From JBCCDY01 sp039030555 (GTDB taxonomy: Bacteria > Bacteroidota > Bacteroidia > Cytophagales > Cyclobacteriaceae): a stretch of DNA of 64,000 bases. Shown piece after piece: positions 8,246 to 16,395 of this stretch. The stretch spans positions 1 to 64,000 of the forward strand of contig JBCCDY010000014.1 of assembly GCA_039030555.1 (NCBI GenBank), in the 5' to 3' direction. The notes under the pieces were generated by a model. The model made no database searches. It had not been told where the DNA came from and saw only the letters and a program-made list of their open reading frames with translations. The position numbers and the translations under genes were made by a program. The stretch's first letter is position 1. Each line of letters begins with the position of its first letter.

Positions 8246-10945
8246 TTAGTCTATTTCATAGTTTAAAACCGGGGAGAGCCACTTTTCTATTTCTTCTATT
8301 TTCATGCTTTTTCTCTGAGCGTAGTTTTCTACCTGATCCTTTCCAATTTTCCCAAGTCCGAAGTATTTAGATTCAGGATTTGAAAAATAGAACCCACTTA
8401 CGGATGAAGCTGGATACATTGCAAAAGACTCCGTTAGTTTAATACCCGTATTGGATTCTGCATTCAGCAGATCGAATAATAATCTTTTCTCTGTATGATC
8501 GGGGCATGCCGGATAGCCGGGTGCAGGTCTGATTCCTTGATACTTTTCTGCAATAAGTTCTTCATTACTTAGTTGCTCCAAATTCTGATAGCCCCACAAT
8601 TCTTTTCGGACGTGTTCATGCATATATTCGGCGAAAGCTTCTGCAAAACGATCTGCGATGGCTTTGATCATAATCACTTTATAATCGTCGTTTTCAGCTT
8701 CATATTTCTCTACCAATGACTCCAGACCCGTTCCGGCAGTGACAGCAAAGAACCCCAAATAGTCTTTTTTACCAATTTCTTTTGGCGCGACAAAATCAGA
8801 AAGGCAAAAGTTAGGTAACTGTTTTGCCTTCTTATTCTGCTGTCGTAAAAAGTGGAAGGTTTCTAAAAGTCTATTATCATCCTCTGGAGCATAGATTTCT
8901 ACGTCATCTCCAATGGAATTAGCTGGGAAAAGTCCAACAACACCATTGCCTGAAATTTTGTGATCCAGTAAAACTTCATCAATCAAATCATTCGCATCAT
9001 CAAAAAGTTGCTTCGCTTCCTTTCCGATGGTTCGATCTTCAAAAATTACAGGATATTTTCCTTTTAGCATCCAGGTTTGAAAGAAAGGTGTCCAATCTAT
9101 ATAATCTCTCAGTTCGGACAGATCGAAATCTTTAAATACGGATACTCCTAACTTATTTGGTTTTATTTCAGAAAAATCGTCCCACCCTACTGGTACTTTA
9201 TTATCAATGGCTTCTTTATAGCTGATGTAGTTTTTGTTTTCCTTCTTATTCTTATGATTAAGCCTTAGTCCATTTAATTCCTCCTTAGTGGCCTCGTGAA
9301 ATTGATCTCTACTGTTTTCATTAATAAGCTGACCTACCACTGGTACACTTCTGGAAGCATCTAAAACATGTACCACGGTACTGTCATAATGAGGATCTAT
9401 TTTGACGGCTGTATGGATCTTAGAAGTGGTAGCTCCTCCGATCAATAATGGAGTTTTTAAATTCAAGCGTTGCATTTCTTTCGCCACATGAACCATTTCA
9501 TCAAGAGAAGGAGTAATTAGTCCACTTAATCCAATAGCGTCTACTTGCTCTTCTTGCGCTTTCGCCAGGATTTTTTCAGCAGGCACCATAACACCCATAT
9601 CGATGATATCGAAGTTATTGCAGGCTAATACGACTCCTACTATGTTTTTCCCTATATCGTGAACATCTCCTTTTACGGTAGCCAATAGAATTTTCGCATT
9701 CGACTTTTTGGACTTATTTCTCTTTTTCTCCTCTTCTAAAAACGGAATGAGATAAGCCACAGACTTCTTCATTACCCTGGCACTTTTGACCACTTGGGGT
9801 AAGAACATTTTTCCTGATCCAAACAAGTCTCCAACCACATTCATCCCATCCATTAATGGGCCTTCTATTACTTCTAATGGGCTGGAATACTTTTGCCTGG
9901 CTTCTTCTGTATCGTCTTCTATAAAATCAGTTATCCCTTTGATTAAAGCATGCTTTAGGCGCTCTTCAATAACATCCGACCGCCATTCTTCAACTACCTT
10001 TTCTTTTTGAGAATTATCTTTTACACTCTCAGCATACTCTAATAAAACCTCTGTGGCATCTTCTTTCCGATCTAAAAGGACATCTTCCACTCTTTCCAAA
10101 AGGTCTTTTGGTATATCATCGTATACTTCCAACAAGCTCGGGTTTACAATTCCCATATCCATTCCATGGTTAATCGCATGGAAAAGGAATGAAGAATGCA
10201 TTGCTTCACGCACTTTGTTATTTCCTCGAAATGAAAATGAAACATTACTTACCCCTCCACTTACTTTGGCTCCTGGTAAGTTTTTCTTTATCCATTCTGT
10301 CGCTCTGAAGAAGTCGATAGCATTTTGTTTATGCTCATCCATTCCAGTGGCCACTGGAAAGATATTTGGGTCGAAAATGATATCTTCCTTGGGAAAATGA
10401 AGCTTTTCGGTAAGAACGCGATATGCCCGTTCGCAGATCTCGATGCGCCTCTCGAAGTTATCAGCCTGTCCCTTTTCATCGAAAGCCATGATGATTACAG
10501 CAGCACCAAATCTTTTGATTTTAGTAGCCTGTTCTATGAACTCTTCTTCTCCGTTTTTGAGGCTTATAGAATTAACTATCGCTTTTCCCTGAACACATTT
10601 TAACCCAGCCTCAATGATCTCCCACTTTGAAGAATCGATCATTATAGGAACCTTCGATATTTCCGGTTCGGAAGCGATTAGATGAAGGAAATTTACCATG
10701 GCTTCTTTGCCATCGATCATCCCTTCGTCCATATTCACATCGATGACCTGTGCTCCTCCTCTTACCTGGTCTAAAGCAACATCCAAAGCTTCTTCAAACT
10801 TTTCCTCTTTAATTAGTCTAAGGAATTTTCGCGAACCTGTAACATTGGTTCGTTCTCCCACATTCACAAAGTTCGAGGCGGATGTTACAACTAAGGGTTC
10901 AAGACCAGAAAGACGTAAAGGTGTGGAGTGGAGGTTATTGGGCAT
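8246..10945 (-). CDS. metH: cobalamin-dependent methionine synthase, folate/B12/activation part
   Basis: The 899-residue C-terminal part of MetH. In order: pterin-binding domain (about 20-290, NVGERTNVTGS), B12 cap and Rossmann domains (about 325-560) with the cobalt ligand H429 in DVHDIG plus GLSGLITPS and LIGGATTS, and the AdoMet-dependent reactivation domain (about 600-890) with RPAPGYPACPDHTEK. The homocysteine-binding module is missing here and is encoded by the gene ending at 11346. Together they make a complete enzyme. The start MPNNLHSTPLRLSGLEPL begins exactly at the linker that joins the two halves in one-piece MetH. It must act with the separate Hcy subunit to make methionine. Confidence 0.97.
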   Translation of the reverse strand: MPNNLHSTPLRLSGLEPLVVTSASNFVNVGERTNVTGSRKFLRLIKEEKFEEALDVALDQVRGGAQVIDVNMDEGMIDGKEAMVNFLHLIASEPEISKVPIMIDSSKWEIIEAGLKCVQGKAIVNSISLKNGEEEFIEQATKIKRFGAAVIIMAFDEKGQADNFERRIEICERAYRVLTEKLHFPKEDIIFDPNIFPVATGMDEHKQNAIDFFRATEWIKKNLPGAKVSGGVSNVSFSFRGNNKVREAMHSSFLFHAINHGMDMGIVNPSLLEVYDDIPKDLLERVEDVLLDRKEDATEVLLEYAESVKDNSQKEKVVEEWRSDVIEERLKHALIKGITDFIEDDTEEARQKYSSPLEVIEGPLMDGMNVVGDLFGSGKMFLPQVVKSARVMKKSVAYLIPFLEEEKKRNKSKKSNAKILLATVKGDVHDIGKNIVGVVLACNNFDIIDMGVMVPAEKILAKAQEEQVDAIGLSGLITPSLDEMVHVAKEMQRLNLKTPLLIGGATTSKIHTAVKIDPHYDSTVVHVLDASRSVPVVGQLINENSRDQFHEATKEELNGLRLNHKNKKENKNYISYKEAIDNKVPVGWDDFSEIKPNKLGVSVFKDFDLSELRDYIDWTPFFQTWMLKGKYPVIFEDRTIGKEAKQLFDDANDLIDEVLLDHKISGNGVVGLFPANSIGDDVEIYAPEDDNRLLETFHFLRQQNKKAKQLPNFCLSDFVAPKEIGKKDYLGFFAVTAGTGLESLVEKYEAENDDYKVIMIKAIADRFAEAFAEYMHEHVRKELWGYQNLEQLSNEELIAEKYQGIRPAPGYPACPDHTEKRLLFDLLNAESNTGIKLTESFAMYPASSVSGFYFSNPESKYFGLGKIGKDQVENYAQRKSMKIEEIEKWLSPVLNYEID

Positions 10946-10959
10946 TACTATAGTTATCC

Positions 10960-10968
10960 GTTAACAGT
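10960..10968. repeat. left arm of inverted repeat flanking the four-helix gene
   Basis: GTTAACAGT here is the exact reverse complement of ACTGTTAAC at 11361-11369. The pair brackets the four-helix-bundle gene, with the arms just outside its stop and start. Nine bases is short, and the extended flanks match only loosely. Confidence 0.45.
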
Positions 10969-11340
10969 TCACAGTTTATCAGACGTGGTAAGAGATTTTC
11001 TTAATGCTTGAGTCATTTTTACAATCGCGTTCAATTCCTTGTAGAGAATTTCAAATTGTTCGTTGTTGATTAAGTTTCGCTTTTTACCAATGTATAAACA
11101 CGTGACTACCTCAATGGCTGAACGAATAGCAATCCCTAAAAATCGACCAAACTCTTTTTTAGTTTGTCCAGTAGACCCCTCTGCAATATTTAATGCAACT
11201 GAATCTGATGCTCTTTTTATCTGGGAGGTTAAAATGAAAAGCTCGTCTTTAGGAAAACTTAATGTGAGTTTATGTATATCAGCTGTTAAATCAACAGCTC
11301 TCTGCCATACCTTCAATTGTTCAAAATGAAATCCCATCAA
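10969..11340 (-). CDS. four-helix-bundle protein (S23 / 23S-IVS family)
   Basis: A 123-residue protein of the S23/IVS-encoded family. Hallmarks are FEQLKVWQRAVDL at the start, FPKDELFILTSQIKRA, NIAEGSTGQTKKEFGRFLGIA and a final helix with ELNAIVKMTQALRKSL. The family forms pentameric four-helix bundles and was first found in intervening sequences inside 23S rRNA genes. Its function is unknown. Here no rRNA is near. The gene lies between the two halves of methionine synthase, 5 bases after the first half and 23 before the second, on the same strand, so the SAM riboswitch should also control it. Short inverted repeats flank it. Confidence 0.9.
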   Translation of the reverse strand: MMGFHFEQLKVWQRAVDLTADIHKLTLSFPKDELFILTSQIKRASDSVALNIAEGSTGQTKKEFGRFLGIAIRSAIEVVTCLYIGKKRNLINNEQFEILYKELNAIVKMTQALRKSLTTSDKL

Positions 11341-11345
11341 TCTCT

Positions 11346-12374
11346 TTAATAAGCAGTTTCACTGTTAACTGTGATCCGCGAACTGGATAATGCCTTCCTT
11401 GGCTCATACTTTTTCGCTAAATCAGCCATTACTCTTATGTGATCTGGAGTAGTTCCGCAACATCCCCCAATGATATTTACTAAGCTTTCCTTTAAAAATT
11501 CTTCTACCTGACTTCCCATCATCTCCGGGCTTTCATCGTACTCTCCAAATTCATTTGGCAAACCTGCATTTGGATGCGTACTCACATTAAAATCGGATTT
11601 CGTGGATAAGGTTTGAAGGTAAGGTCTTAACTCTTTAGCTCCCAGAGCACAGTTTAAACCTATACTTAACAACGGAAAATGAGATATGGAGATTAAAAAT
11701 GCCTCTGTGGTCTGACCGGACAAGGTTCTTCCACTGGCATCCGTAATCGTTCCCGATACCATAACGGGTGTATTTTTTCCACGCTCTTCAAATAACTCAC
11801 TTAATGCATATAAGGCCGCCTTCGCGTTAAGGGTATCGAAGACCGTTTCTACCAAAAGGATATCTGCCCCTCCATCGAGTAAAGCACCGGCCTGGTGTTT
11901 ATAAGCTTCCGCCAATTGATCAAAGCTAATTGCCCTAAAACCAGGATTATTTACGTCTGGCGATAAAGATGCTGTCTTATTCGTTGGACCTAAAGAGCCT
12001 GCTACAAAACGAGGTTTATCGGGTTCTTTTTCAGTGAATTCTTCTGCAACTTCTTTAGCGATCTTTGCCGATTGATAATTGATATCATAAACATACTCTT
12101 CCGTAGAATAATCGGCTTGTGCTATAGTTGTAGAACTAAATGTATTTGTTTCCGCTATGTCAGCTCCTGCTTCAAAATACGCTGCATGAATTTCTTTTAT
12201 AATATCAGGCCTGGTTAGAGAAAGAATATCATTGTTTCCTTTAAGACTCTCAGGATGATCTTTCAAAAATTCTCCTCGGAAGTCTTCCTCTTCCAACTTA
12301 TGGCGTTGGATCATTGTCCCCATGGCACCATCCAAAACTAAAATCCGACGTTCTAATAATTCTTCTATACTCAT
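11346..12374 (-). CDS. metH: homocysteine S-methyltransferase subunit (N-terminal MetH module)
   Basis: The homocysteine-binding TIM barrel of cobalamin methionine synthase as a separate protein. It contains ERRILVLDGAMGTMIQ, the AETNTFSS loop, and the zinc ligands in GLNCALGA and GGCCGTTP. The chosen ATG at 12374 gives MSIEELLERR, matching family N-termini. A TTG seven codons upstream is less likely. The last codons (about SSRITVNSETAY) run through the DNA of the inverted repeat next to the four-helix gene and do not resemble MetH, so this end looks like a product of the split. It is the first gene after the SAM-I riboswitch. Confidence 0.94.
   Translation of the reverse strand: MSIEELLERRILVLDGAMGTMIQRHKLEEEDFRGEFLKDHPESLKGNNDILSLTRPDIIKEIHAAYFEAGADIAETNTFSSTTIAQADYSTEEYVYDINYQSAKIAKEVAEEFTEKEPDKPRFVAGSLGPTNKTASLSPDVNNPGFRAISFDQLAEAYKHQAGALLDGGADILLVETVFDTLNAKAALYALSELFEERGKNTPVMVSGTITDASGRTLSGQTTEAFLISISHFPLLSIGLNCALGAKELRPYLQTLSTKSDFNVSTHPNAGLPNEFGEYDESPEMMGSQVEEFLKESLVNIIGGCCGTTPDHIRVMADLAKKYEPRKALSSSRITVNSETAY
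11361..11369. repeat. right arm of inverted repeat flanking the four-helix gene
   Basis: ACTGTTAAC, the reverse complement of the left arm at 10960-10968. It overlaps the last codons of the homocysteine methyltransferase gene. Confidence 0.45.
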
Positions 12375-12426
12375 AATTGCAATAAAAATGCTCAAGAAAT
12401 ACAGGAGGATATTAGGAACTGATCAC

Positions 12427-12533
12427 CTCATCTTTCCTGAAGGTTTTGATGCCTTCGGGCTGGGAGTTAGCACCAAGTTTGCCAAGGTTGCTAAGACGTC
12501 AAAGGGCCCATTCCCTCTGTCTTTCTTGATAAG
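12427..12533 (-). promoter_or_regulatory. SAM-I (S-box) riboswitch
   Basis: Reading the minus strand, the S-box core is clear. CTTATCAAG opens P1 (12525-12533), followed by GAGGGAATGGGCCC, the conserved TTAGCAACC, GGTGCTAACTCC, a P4 hairpin (CCGAAGG, loop, CCTTCAGG) and GAAAGATGAG, which closes P1 (12427-12436). CTTATC pairs with GATGAG. The aptamer ends about 52 bases before the ATG of the homocysteine methyltransferase gene. I see no U-rich terminator hairpin in that space, so control of translation or Rho-type termination is more likely than intrinsic attenuation. High SAM should turn the metH-four-helix-metH(-metF) operon off. Confidence 0.95.
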
Positions 12534-12535
12534 CA

Positions 12536-12567
12536 AGTGTGAAGGTAATTAATTTCCTTCAAACACT
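12536..12567. repeat. inverted repeat just upstream of the SAM riboswitch
   Basis: TGAAGG and CCTTCA with a 10-base A/T spacer, extended by AGTG and CACT after a small bulge. It lies directly upstream of the aptamer on the transcript side. It could be a regulator site or a leader hairpin. Evidence is only the symmetry. Confidence 0.35.
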
Positions 12568-12643
12568 TAACGATTTAATACCAAGTTTCATAAAAACGCT
12601 CCTTCGATGATTGGAATTTATAACTTTACCTTAAACACCAACT

Positions 12644-13528
12644 GTGAAATTAGCAGGAATCGATATAGGCTCAAATGCTATCCGTCTGAAGATTGTCAAT
12701 GTCATTGAACAAGGTGAATTTGATTTCTTTATCAAAAAACTGGAGTACATCCGGTTTCCACTGAGGCTTGGGCACGATGTTTTTCAAAATGGCTTCATCT
12801 CAGAACCTAAACAGGAGAAGTTTATTTCACTAATGCACAGTTTCAAGAATTTTGTAGACTTATATGAGACTAACGATTATTTTGCTGTAGCGACCTCAGC
12901 TTTTCGAGAAGCTGGAAATGGAAAAGAAATTAAGGAAAGAGTATTTAAAGATTGTGACCTCAGCATTCAAATCATTGATGGTGATCGAGAGGCTGAACTT
13001 TTAAGCTCAGCTATTCTGCCTTTTTTAGACAACCAGGTTTTCCTTCATATAGACGTGGGAGGGGGTAGCACAGAATTAAATCTATACCATCAAAAAACGA
13101 AGGTGAGATCAAGGTCATTTAAGATTGGCTCCGTCAGGCTTTTGGAAAATAAAACAGACCCTTCCGAGTGGAAGCTTATGAAAGACTGGATCAATAAAGA
13201 AGTTATTCGTCCATTCGGAAGTGCTCAATCTATTGGTACAGGTGGAAATATCAATAAAGTCTTTGAGCTGAGTAGAGCAATAGGATCAAATAGTATTCCT
13301 CTTGAAAAAGTCATCGAAATTCAGGATATGCTAAATAGCTATAGTCCTCAGGAGCGTATTTTTCAGCTTCGATTAAATCCAGACCGAGCTGACGTGATCT
13401 TACCCGCATCAGATATTTACATTAATGTGATGAGGTGGTGCAACTCCTCAAACATACTGGTTCCCCAGGTTGGACTTATGGATGGGGTGATCAACCATTT
13501 ATATCATCGGATTAAAGAACCAGTCTAA
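12644..13528 (+). CDS. Ppx/GppA family phosphatase (exopolyphosphatase-like)
   Basis: An actin-fold phosphatase of the exopolyphosphatase / pppGpp phosphohydrolase family. The phosphate-1 loop is GIDIGSNAIRLKI at the N-terminus, followed by ATSAFREA, the acidic DGDREAELL, and the second phosphate loop DVGGGSTELNLY. At 294 residues it is the short form with only the two core domains, lacking the C-terminal HD-like region of E. coli Ppx. The GTG start at 12644 gives the expected MKLAGIDIGS. Its stop is 3 bases before the ACP gene, so it may be co-transcribed with the ACP-P450 cassette, but its function appears unrelated. Confidence 0.92.
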   Translation: MKLAGIDIGSNAIRLKIVNVIEQGEFDFFIKKLEYIRFPLRLGHDVFQNGFISEPKQEKFISLMHSFKNFVDLYETNDYFAVATSAFREAGNGKEIKERVFKDCDLSIQIIDGDREAELLSSAILPFLDNQVFLHIDVGGGSTELNLYHQKTKVRSRSFKIGSVRLLENKTDPSEWKLMKDWINKEVIRPFGSAQSIGTGGNINKVFELSRAIGSNSIPLEKVIEIQDMLNSYSPQERIFQLRLNPDRADVILPASDIYINVMRWCNSSNILVPQVGLMDGVINHLYHRIKEPV

Positions 13529-13531
13529 TCT

Positions 13532-13795
13532 ATGGAGAAGCCTTCTAAAGATGAGTTTATTTCGTTTATGCAAGCTTGTATTGGCACTGAGCTTAAGAAA
13601 GACATAGATGAAATTAAGATAAATACTTCTTTTCATAATCTCGGACTCGACTCTATCACTTCTGTTTTGGTCATGGAAAAAATAGAAAACCACTTTAACG
13701 TAGAGCTCAATCCTATCTATTTTTGGGATTATCCTACTATTGCCGAATTCGTTGATTTTATCTTTCAGGAAATCATGGATCATGAAAAGGCCTAA
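13532..13795 (+). CDS. acyl carrier protein (first of two)
   Basis: An 87-residue carrier protein. Ser41 in LGLDSI is the 4'-phosphopantetheine attachment site. The second half carries ELNPIYFWDYPTI, a pattern of polyketide/peptide-synthase carrier domains rather than of the AcpP of fatty-acid synthesis. The P450 start codon overlaps its end by 14 bases, which suggests translational coupling and a joint task, with the P450 perhaps oxidising an acyl group bound to this carrier. No ketosynthase or adenylation domain is in the window, so loading must come from elsewhere. A close paralogue lies at 15500-15757. Confidence 0.92.
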   Translation: MEKPSKDEFISFMQACIGTELKKDIDEIKINTSFHNLGLDSITSVLVMEKIENHFNVELNPIYFWDYPTIAEFVDFIFQEIMDHEKA

Positions 13796-14993
13796 GCACT
13801 TATGGGCGCCAATTGCAGAAGAAAACCTTCGGAACCCCTATCCTATGTATAAAAGATTGAGGGAAACAGAACCAGTTCATCGTGCGCAAACCGGAGAGTG
13901 GATCATTACTGATTTTGAAACTACCCAGTCCATATTGCGGGATAAACGTTTTCTTTCCGGGAATAGACTTAAGTGGTTGCAAAGAAGCATTCGACTCATG
14001 AAAACGAAAGATATTGATCTAAGCGAAATCTCTGATGCTATGGTTTCTTTTTTACTAATGATGAACCCTCCTGAACATACAGAACTCAGAAATGTCATTA
14101 TTAAAGCCTGGAATAAAACCAATATCAATCAATTCATCGAAAGCTCCGTAGATAAGGCGCTCAATGATTTGGATGGGCTTAAGGAATTTGATTTGGTCAA
14201 AGACTATGCTCAGGTTATTCCGGTAAAAACCATGTGCCATGTTTTAGGCCTTAAAGACAATGATCACCAATACCTTAAAGAACTAGGCAATGAAATTTTA
14301 AAAACGCTTGATCTGTATATTTCTTATAAAGATCTAATGCGCATGAATTCCGGTGCCAAAGCATTTTCTACTTTTTTTAAGAATCGTATCGAAAGTCTGA
14401 AAAGGGATAAAAGTTCTATACTCTATGAAATTGTTAAGCATTGCAATGAAAATAAAATAGAGCTTTCGGAGAAAGAGCTCATTTCCATTGCCATTTTTTT
14501 GTTTGTAGCGGGTGTTGAAACCTCATCCAGTCTTATCGGAACAGGACTATTAAACTTATGCTTATATAAGGATCAATTAAAAATTTTAAAAGAGAGCAAA
14601 GAGACTTTTGAAAATGCAATTAATGAACTTCTGAGGTATGATGCATCCGTTCAAATTGTTGGAAGAATTGCTTCAGAGGACGTAGAAATTAAAGGAAAAA
14701 GAATAACTAAAGGAAGTTATTTGACCTTATGCCTGGGCGCTGCCAATCGTGACCCTAATCAATTCGAAAAGCCTGATTCATTGATGTTAAGTCGTCAGAA
14801 AAATAAACACTTAGCTTTCGGATACGGCATCCATTACTGCCTGGGTGATTGGCTTGGACAGCTTCAGGGAGAAATAGCGATTCAAAAATTCATTGAAAAA
14901 TTTCCTGATTACTCCATACCGCAACAAGAAGTTAGGTGGAATAAAAATTTAGCAGTCAGAAGTTTAGCTTCTCTCAAAGTTCACCCATCCTGA
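13782..14993 (+). CDS. cytochrome P450
   Basis: A soluble bacterial P450 of 403 residues from the ATG at 13782. Heme-ligand Cys353 lies in FGYGIHYCLGDW, the I-helix oxygen-binding stretch is FVAGVETSSS, and the ExxR motif is ELLRYD. This matches the CYP107/BioI-like group that hydroxylates or cleaves free or carrier-bound acyl chains. A TTG start 14 codons upstream would lie deeper inside the ACP gene and adds residues not found in the family. No ferredoxin or reductase gene adjoins it, so electrons must come from partners elsewhere. Its 3' end overlaps the convergent GNAT-like gene by 13 bases. Confidence 0.95.
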   Translation: MKRPKHLWAPIAEENLRNPYPMYKRLRETEPVHRAQTGEWIITDFETTQSILRDKRFLSGNRLKWLQRSIRLMKTKDIDLSEISDAMVSFLLMMNPPEHTELRNVIIKAWNKTNINQFIESSVDKALNDLDGLKEFDLVKDYAQVIPVKTMCHVLGLKDNDHQYLKELGNEILKTLDLYISYKDLMRMNSGAKAFSTFFKNRIESLKRDKSSILYEIVKHCNENKIELSEKELISIAIFLFVAGVETSSSLIGTGLLNLCLYKDQLKILKESKETFENAINELLRYDASVQIVGRIASEDVEIKGKRITKGSYLTLCLGAANRDPNQFEKPDSLMLSRQKNKHLAFGYGIHYCLGDWLGQLQGEIAIQKFIEKFPDYSIPQQEVRWNKNLAVRSLASLKVHPS

Positions 14994-15481
14994 AGCCGAG
15001 CTCCTTTAAAATACCTCAATCGAATATGATGTCCCTGCTTGGTCTTTCCCACGAAGATCATTTTAGATGCAGGCCATTCAGCTTCTCTTCGATACTCTTT
15101 TAGACGCTCATTTTCTACAATTGCTATAACGCCTCCTGGTGAATTTGGGTCTTTAGAGTCGAATTGACCTTCAAAGAAGTCAATAGATTCTGTAAACAGC
15201 TTGGAGAGTAGTCCAGGAATTCTGTGTTCTTTATCAATAAAACACCTGATTCCGTATAGTTTGGATTTAAATCTTGGAATGAATCTTTCTTTCGCAGTAG
15301 AAATACCCAATAACTCGCCATTATTATTTCTTGCTACAACTAACACCTGTTTAGCCCGCTCCTCAAATACTTCTGGTTCAAAACGGATTCCATGACCAGT
15401 CCAAAGCTCACGAATATCCTTTTTTAAGCTATCAGAGACACCCTGCCAATGATTTTCAAACTTAATAGACTTATTTTGCAA
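14981..15481 (-). CDS. putative GNAT-like acyltransferase, copy 1
   Basis: A 166-residue protein I do not recognise from a named family. Its layout resembles the GNAT acyltransferase fold: an N-terminal helix region with ELWTGHGI, a beta hairpin VVARNNNGELLGISTA, a strand-loop-helix (YGIRCFIDKEHRIPGLLSKLF) where the acetyl-CoA loop would be, and a final pair of strands ending HIRLRYFKGARL. The loop has only a weak R/Q-x-x-G-x-G/A match, so CoA binding is unproven. A clear paralogue lies at 15754-16254. It converges on the P450 gene with a 13-base overlap, and its start is 18 bases from the second ACP gene on the other strand. This context suggests transfer of an ACP-bound acyl group. Confidence 0.6.
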   Translation of the reverse strand: MQNKSIKFENHWQGVSDSLKKDIRELWTGHGIRFEPEVFEERAKQVLVVARNNNGELLGISTAKERFIPRFKSKLYGIRCFIDKEHRIPGLLSKLFTESIDFFEGQFDSKDPNSPGGVIAIVENERLKEYRREAEWPASKMIFVGKTKQGHHIRLRYFKGARLQDG

Positions 15482-15499
15482 TTGACTTCTCAGTATTTT

Positions 15500-15757
15500 A
15501 TGAAAGATATTAGCAAAGAACAGATAATTGATTTTTTCAAAGAAAGAATTGCAGAAGAAAGTAATCTACCGAAAGATAGTATTGACCCGGAAGCTGAATT
15601 TGTAACATTCGGATTGGATTCTATAAAAGCCTTTTCGGTTATGGGGGAATTAGAAATTGACCTGGATATAGAGTTAAACCCACTTCATTTCTGGGAGTAT
15701 CCGACTATAAGTGATTATTCGGATTTTTTAATTAACAAACTTGAATCTGATCACTAA
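15500..15757 (+). CDS. acyl carrier protein (second of two)
   Basis: An 85-residue carrier protein from the ATG at 15500. An upstream in-frame start at 15449 would overlap the divergent gene and adds 17 unrelated residues. Ser41 in FGLDSI is the phosphopantetheine site, at the same position as in the first ACP. ELNPLHFWEYPTI repeats the sibling's ELNPIYFWDYPTI almost exactly, so the two carriers are paralogues. Its stop overlaps the stop of the second GNAT-like gene by 4 bases. Each ACP is thus paired with a convergent GNAT-like gene, with the P450 inserted in the first pair. Confidence 0.9.
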   Translation: MKDISKEQIIDFFKERIAEESNLPKDSIDPEAEFVTFGLDSIKAFSVMGELEIDLDIELNPLHFWEYPTISDYSDFLINKLESDH

Positions 15758-16254
15758 ATTTTTATTCCTTCGAAATAACAGATTCGAATGTGATTACCCT
15801 TTTCATCACTTCCAATAAAGGTTAAGTCAACTCCCGGCCAAACAGCATAGTTCCACTTCTTATTAATCTCCTCATTTTGAACGATTACCACTAAACCAAC
15901 ACAAAGAGGCTCTTTTCCCTCTTTATGTTTACTTTCTAATAGCTCCTTTGATTTAATCAGCAATTGTGTATCAACTGCTGGTCCTCGAAAATCCGGATGA
16001 ATATGACATCGGAACGAATAAAAGTGGTGTCCTATAAAATTCAGATAAAGTTTACTTGCTGTACTAACACCAACAACTTCGTGAGACGAATTTCTCAAAA
16101 CGTAAATAACTTCCTGAACTCTACGCTCAGGTGAATCTGTTTGAGGGATCAACCTATTATTGACCCAGTACCTTATAACCTCCTCACGAGTTTCTTCAGA
16201 AGCTGACTTCCAAACTGCTTCGAATTGAAGCTCTGAAATAGATCTCATATTCAT
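15754..16254 (-). CDS. putative GNAT-like acyltransferase, copy 2
   Basis: A 166-residue paralogue of the protein at 14981-15481, with equal length and parallel blocks: VIYVLRNSSHEVVGVSTA, YSFRCHIHPDFRGPAVDTQL, VGLVVIVQNEEINKKW and GNHIRICYFEGIKI. The FRGPAVDTQLLIKS stretch fits a GNAT pyrophosphate-binding loop a little better than copy 1 (HRIPGLLSKLF). No exact family is assigned. It may start at 16254 or two codons later at 16248. It is divergent from the TIGR03032 gene (141-base gap) and convergent with the second ACP gene. Confidence 0.6.
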   Translation of the reverse strand: MNMRSISELQFEAVWKSASEETREEVIRYWVNNRLIPQTDSPERRVQEVIYVLRNSSHEVVGVSTASKLYLNFIGHHFYSFRCHIHPDFRGPAVDTQLLIKSKELLESKHKEGKEPLCVGLVVIVQNEEINKKWNYAVWPGVDLTFIGSDEKGNHIRICYFEGIKI

Positions 16255-16395
16255 AGTCCGTTTTTAACGGTCTTGTACTTGACTGTCGGAAGACCAGGAA
16301 TTTGAAAAACAACACTCTTTCTTGATTGATATGCTTTAGTACCAATACTCATTTCATATTTTTCTATAGATTCGTTATCATGAAATTAAGCTATT

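Noticed and set aside
10969..11340. Possible 23S rRNA fragment next to the S23-type gene
   Set aside because: No rRNA-like sequence is present in the surroundings, and both neighbours are metH parts.
12375..12395. Upstream TTG start for the homocysteine methyltransferase gene
   Set aside because: It adds seven hydrophobic residues absent from the family, lies closer to the riboswitch, and a good ATG is available at 12374.
13740..13781. TTG start 14 codons upstream for the P450 gene
   Set aside because: It lies deep in the ACP gene and the extra residues have no P450 match. The ATG at 13782 gives a normal N-terminus.
15449..15499. Longer form of the second ACP
   Set aside because: It would overlap the divergent GNAT-like gene start, and the extra 17 residues break the equal Ser41 position of the two carriers.
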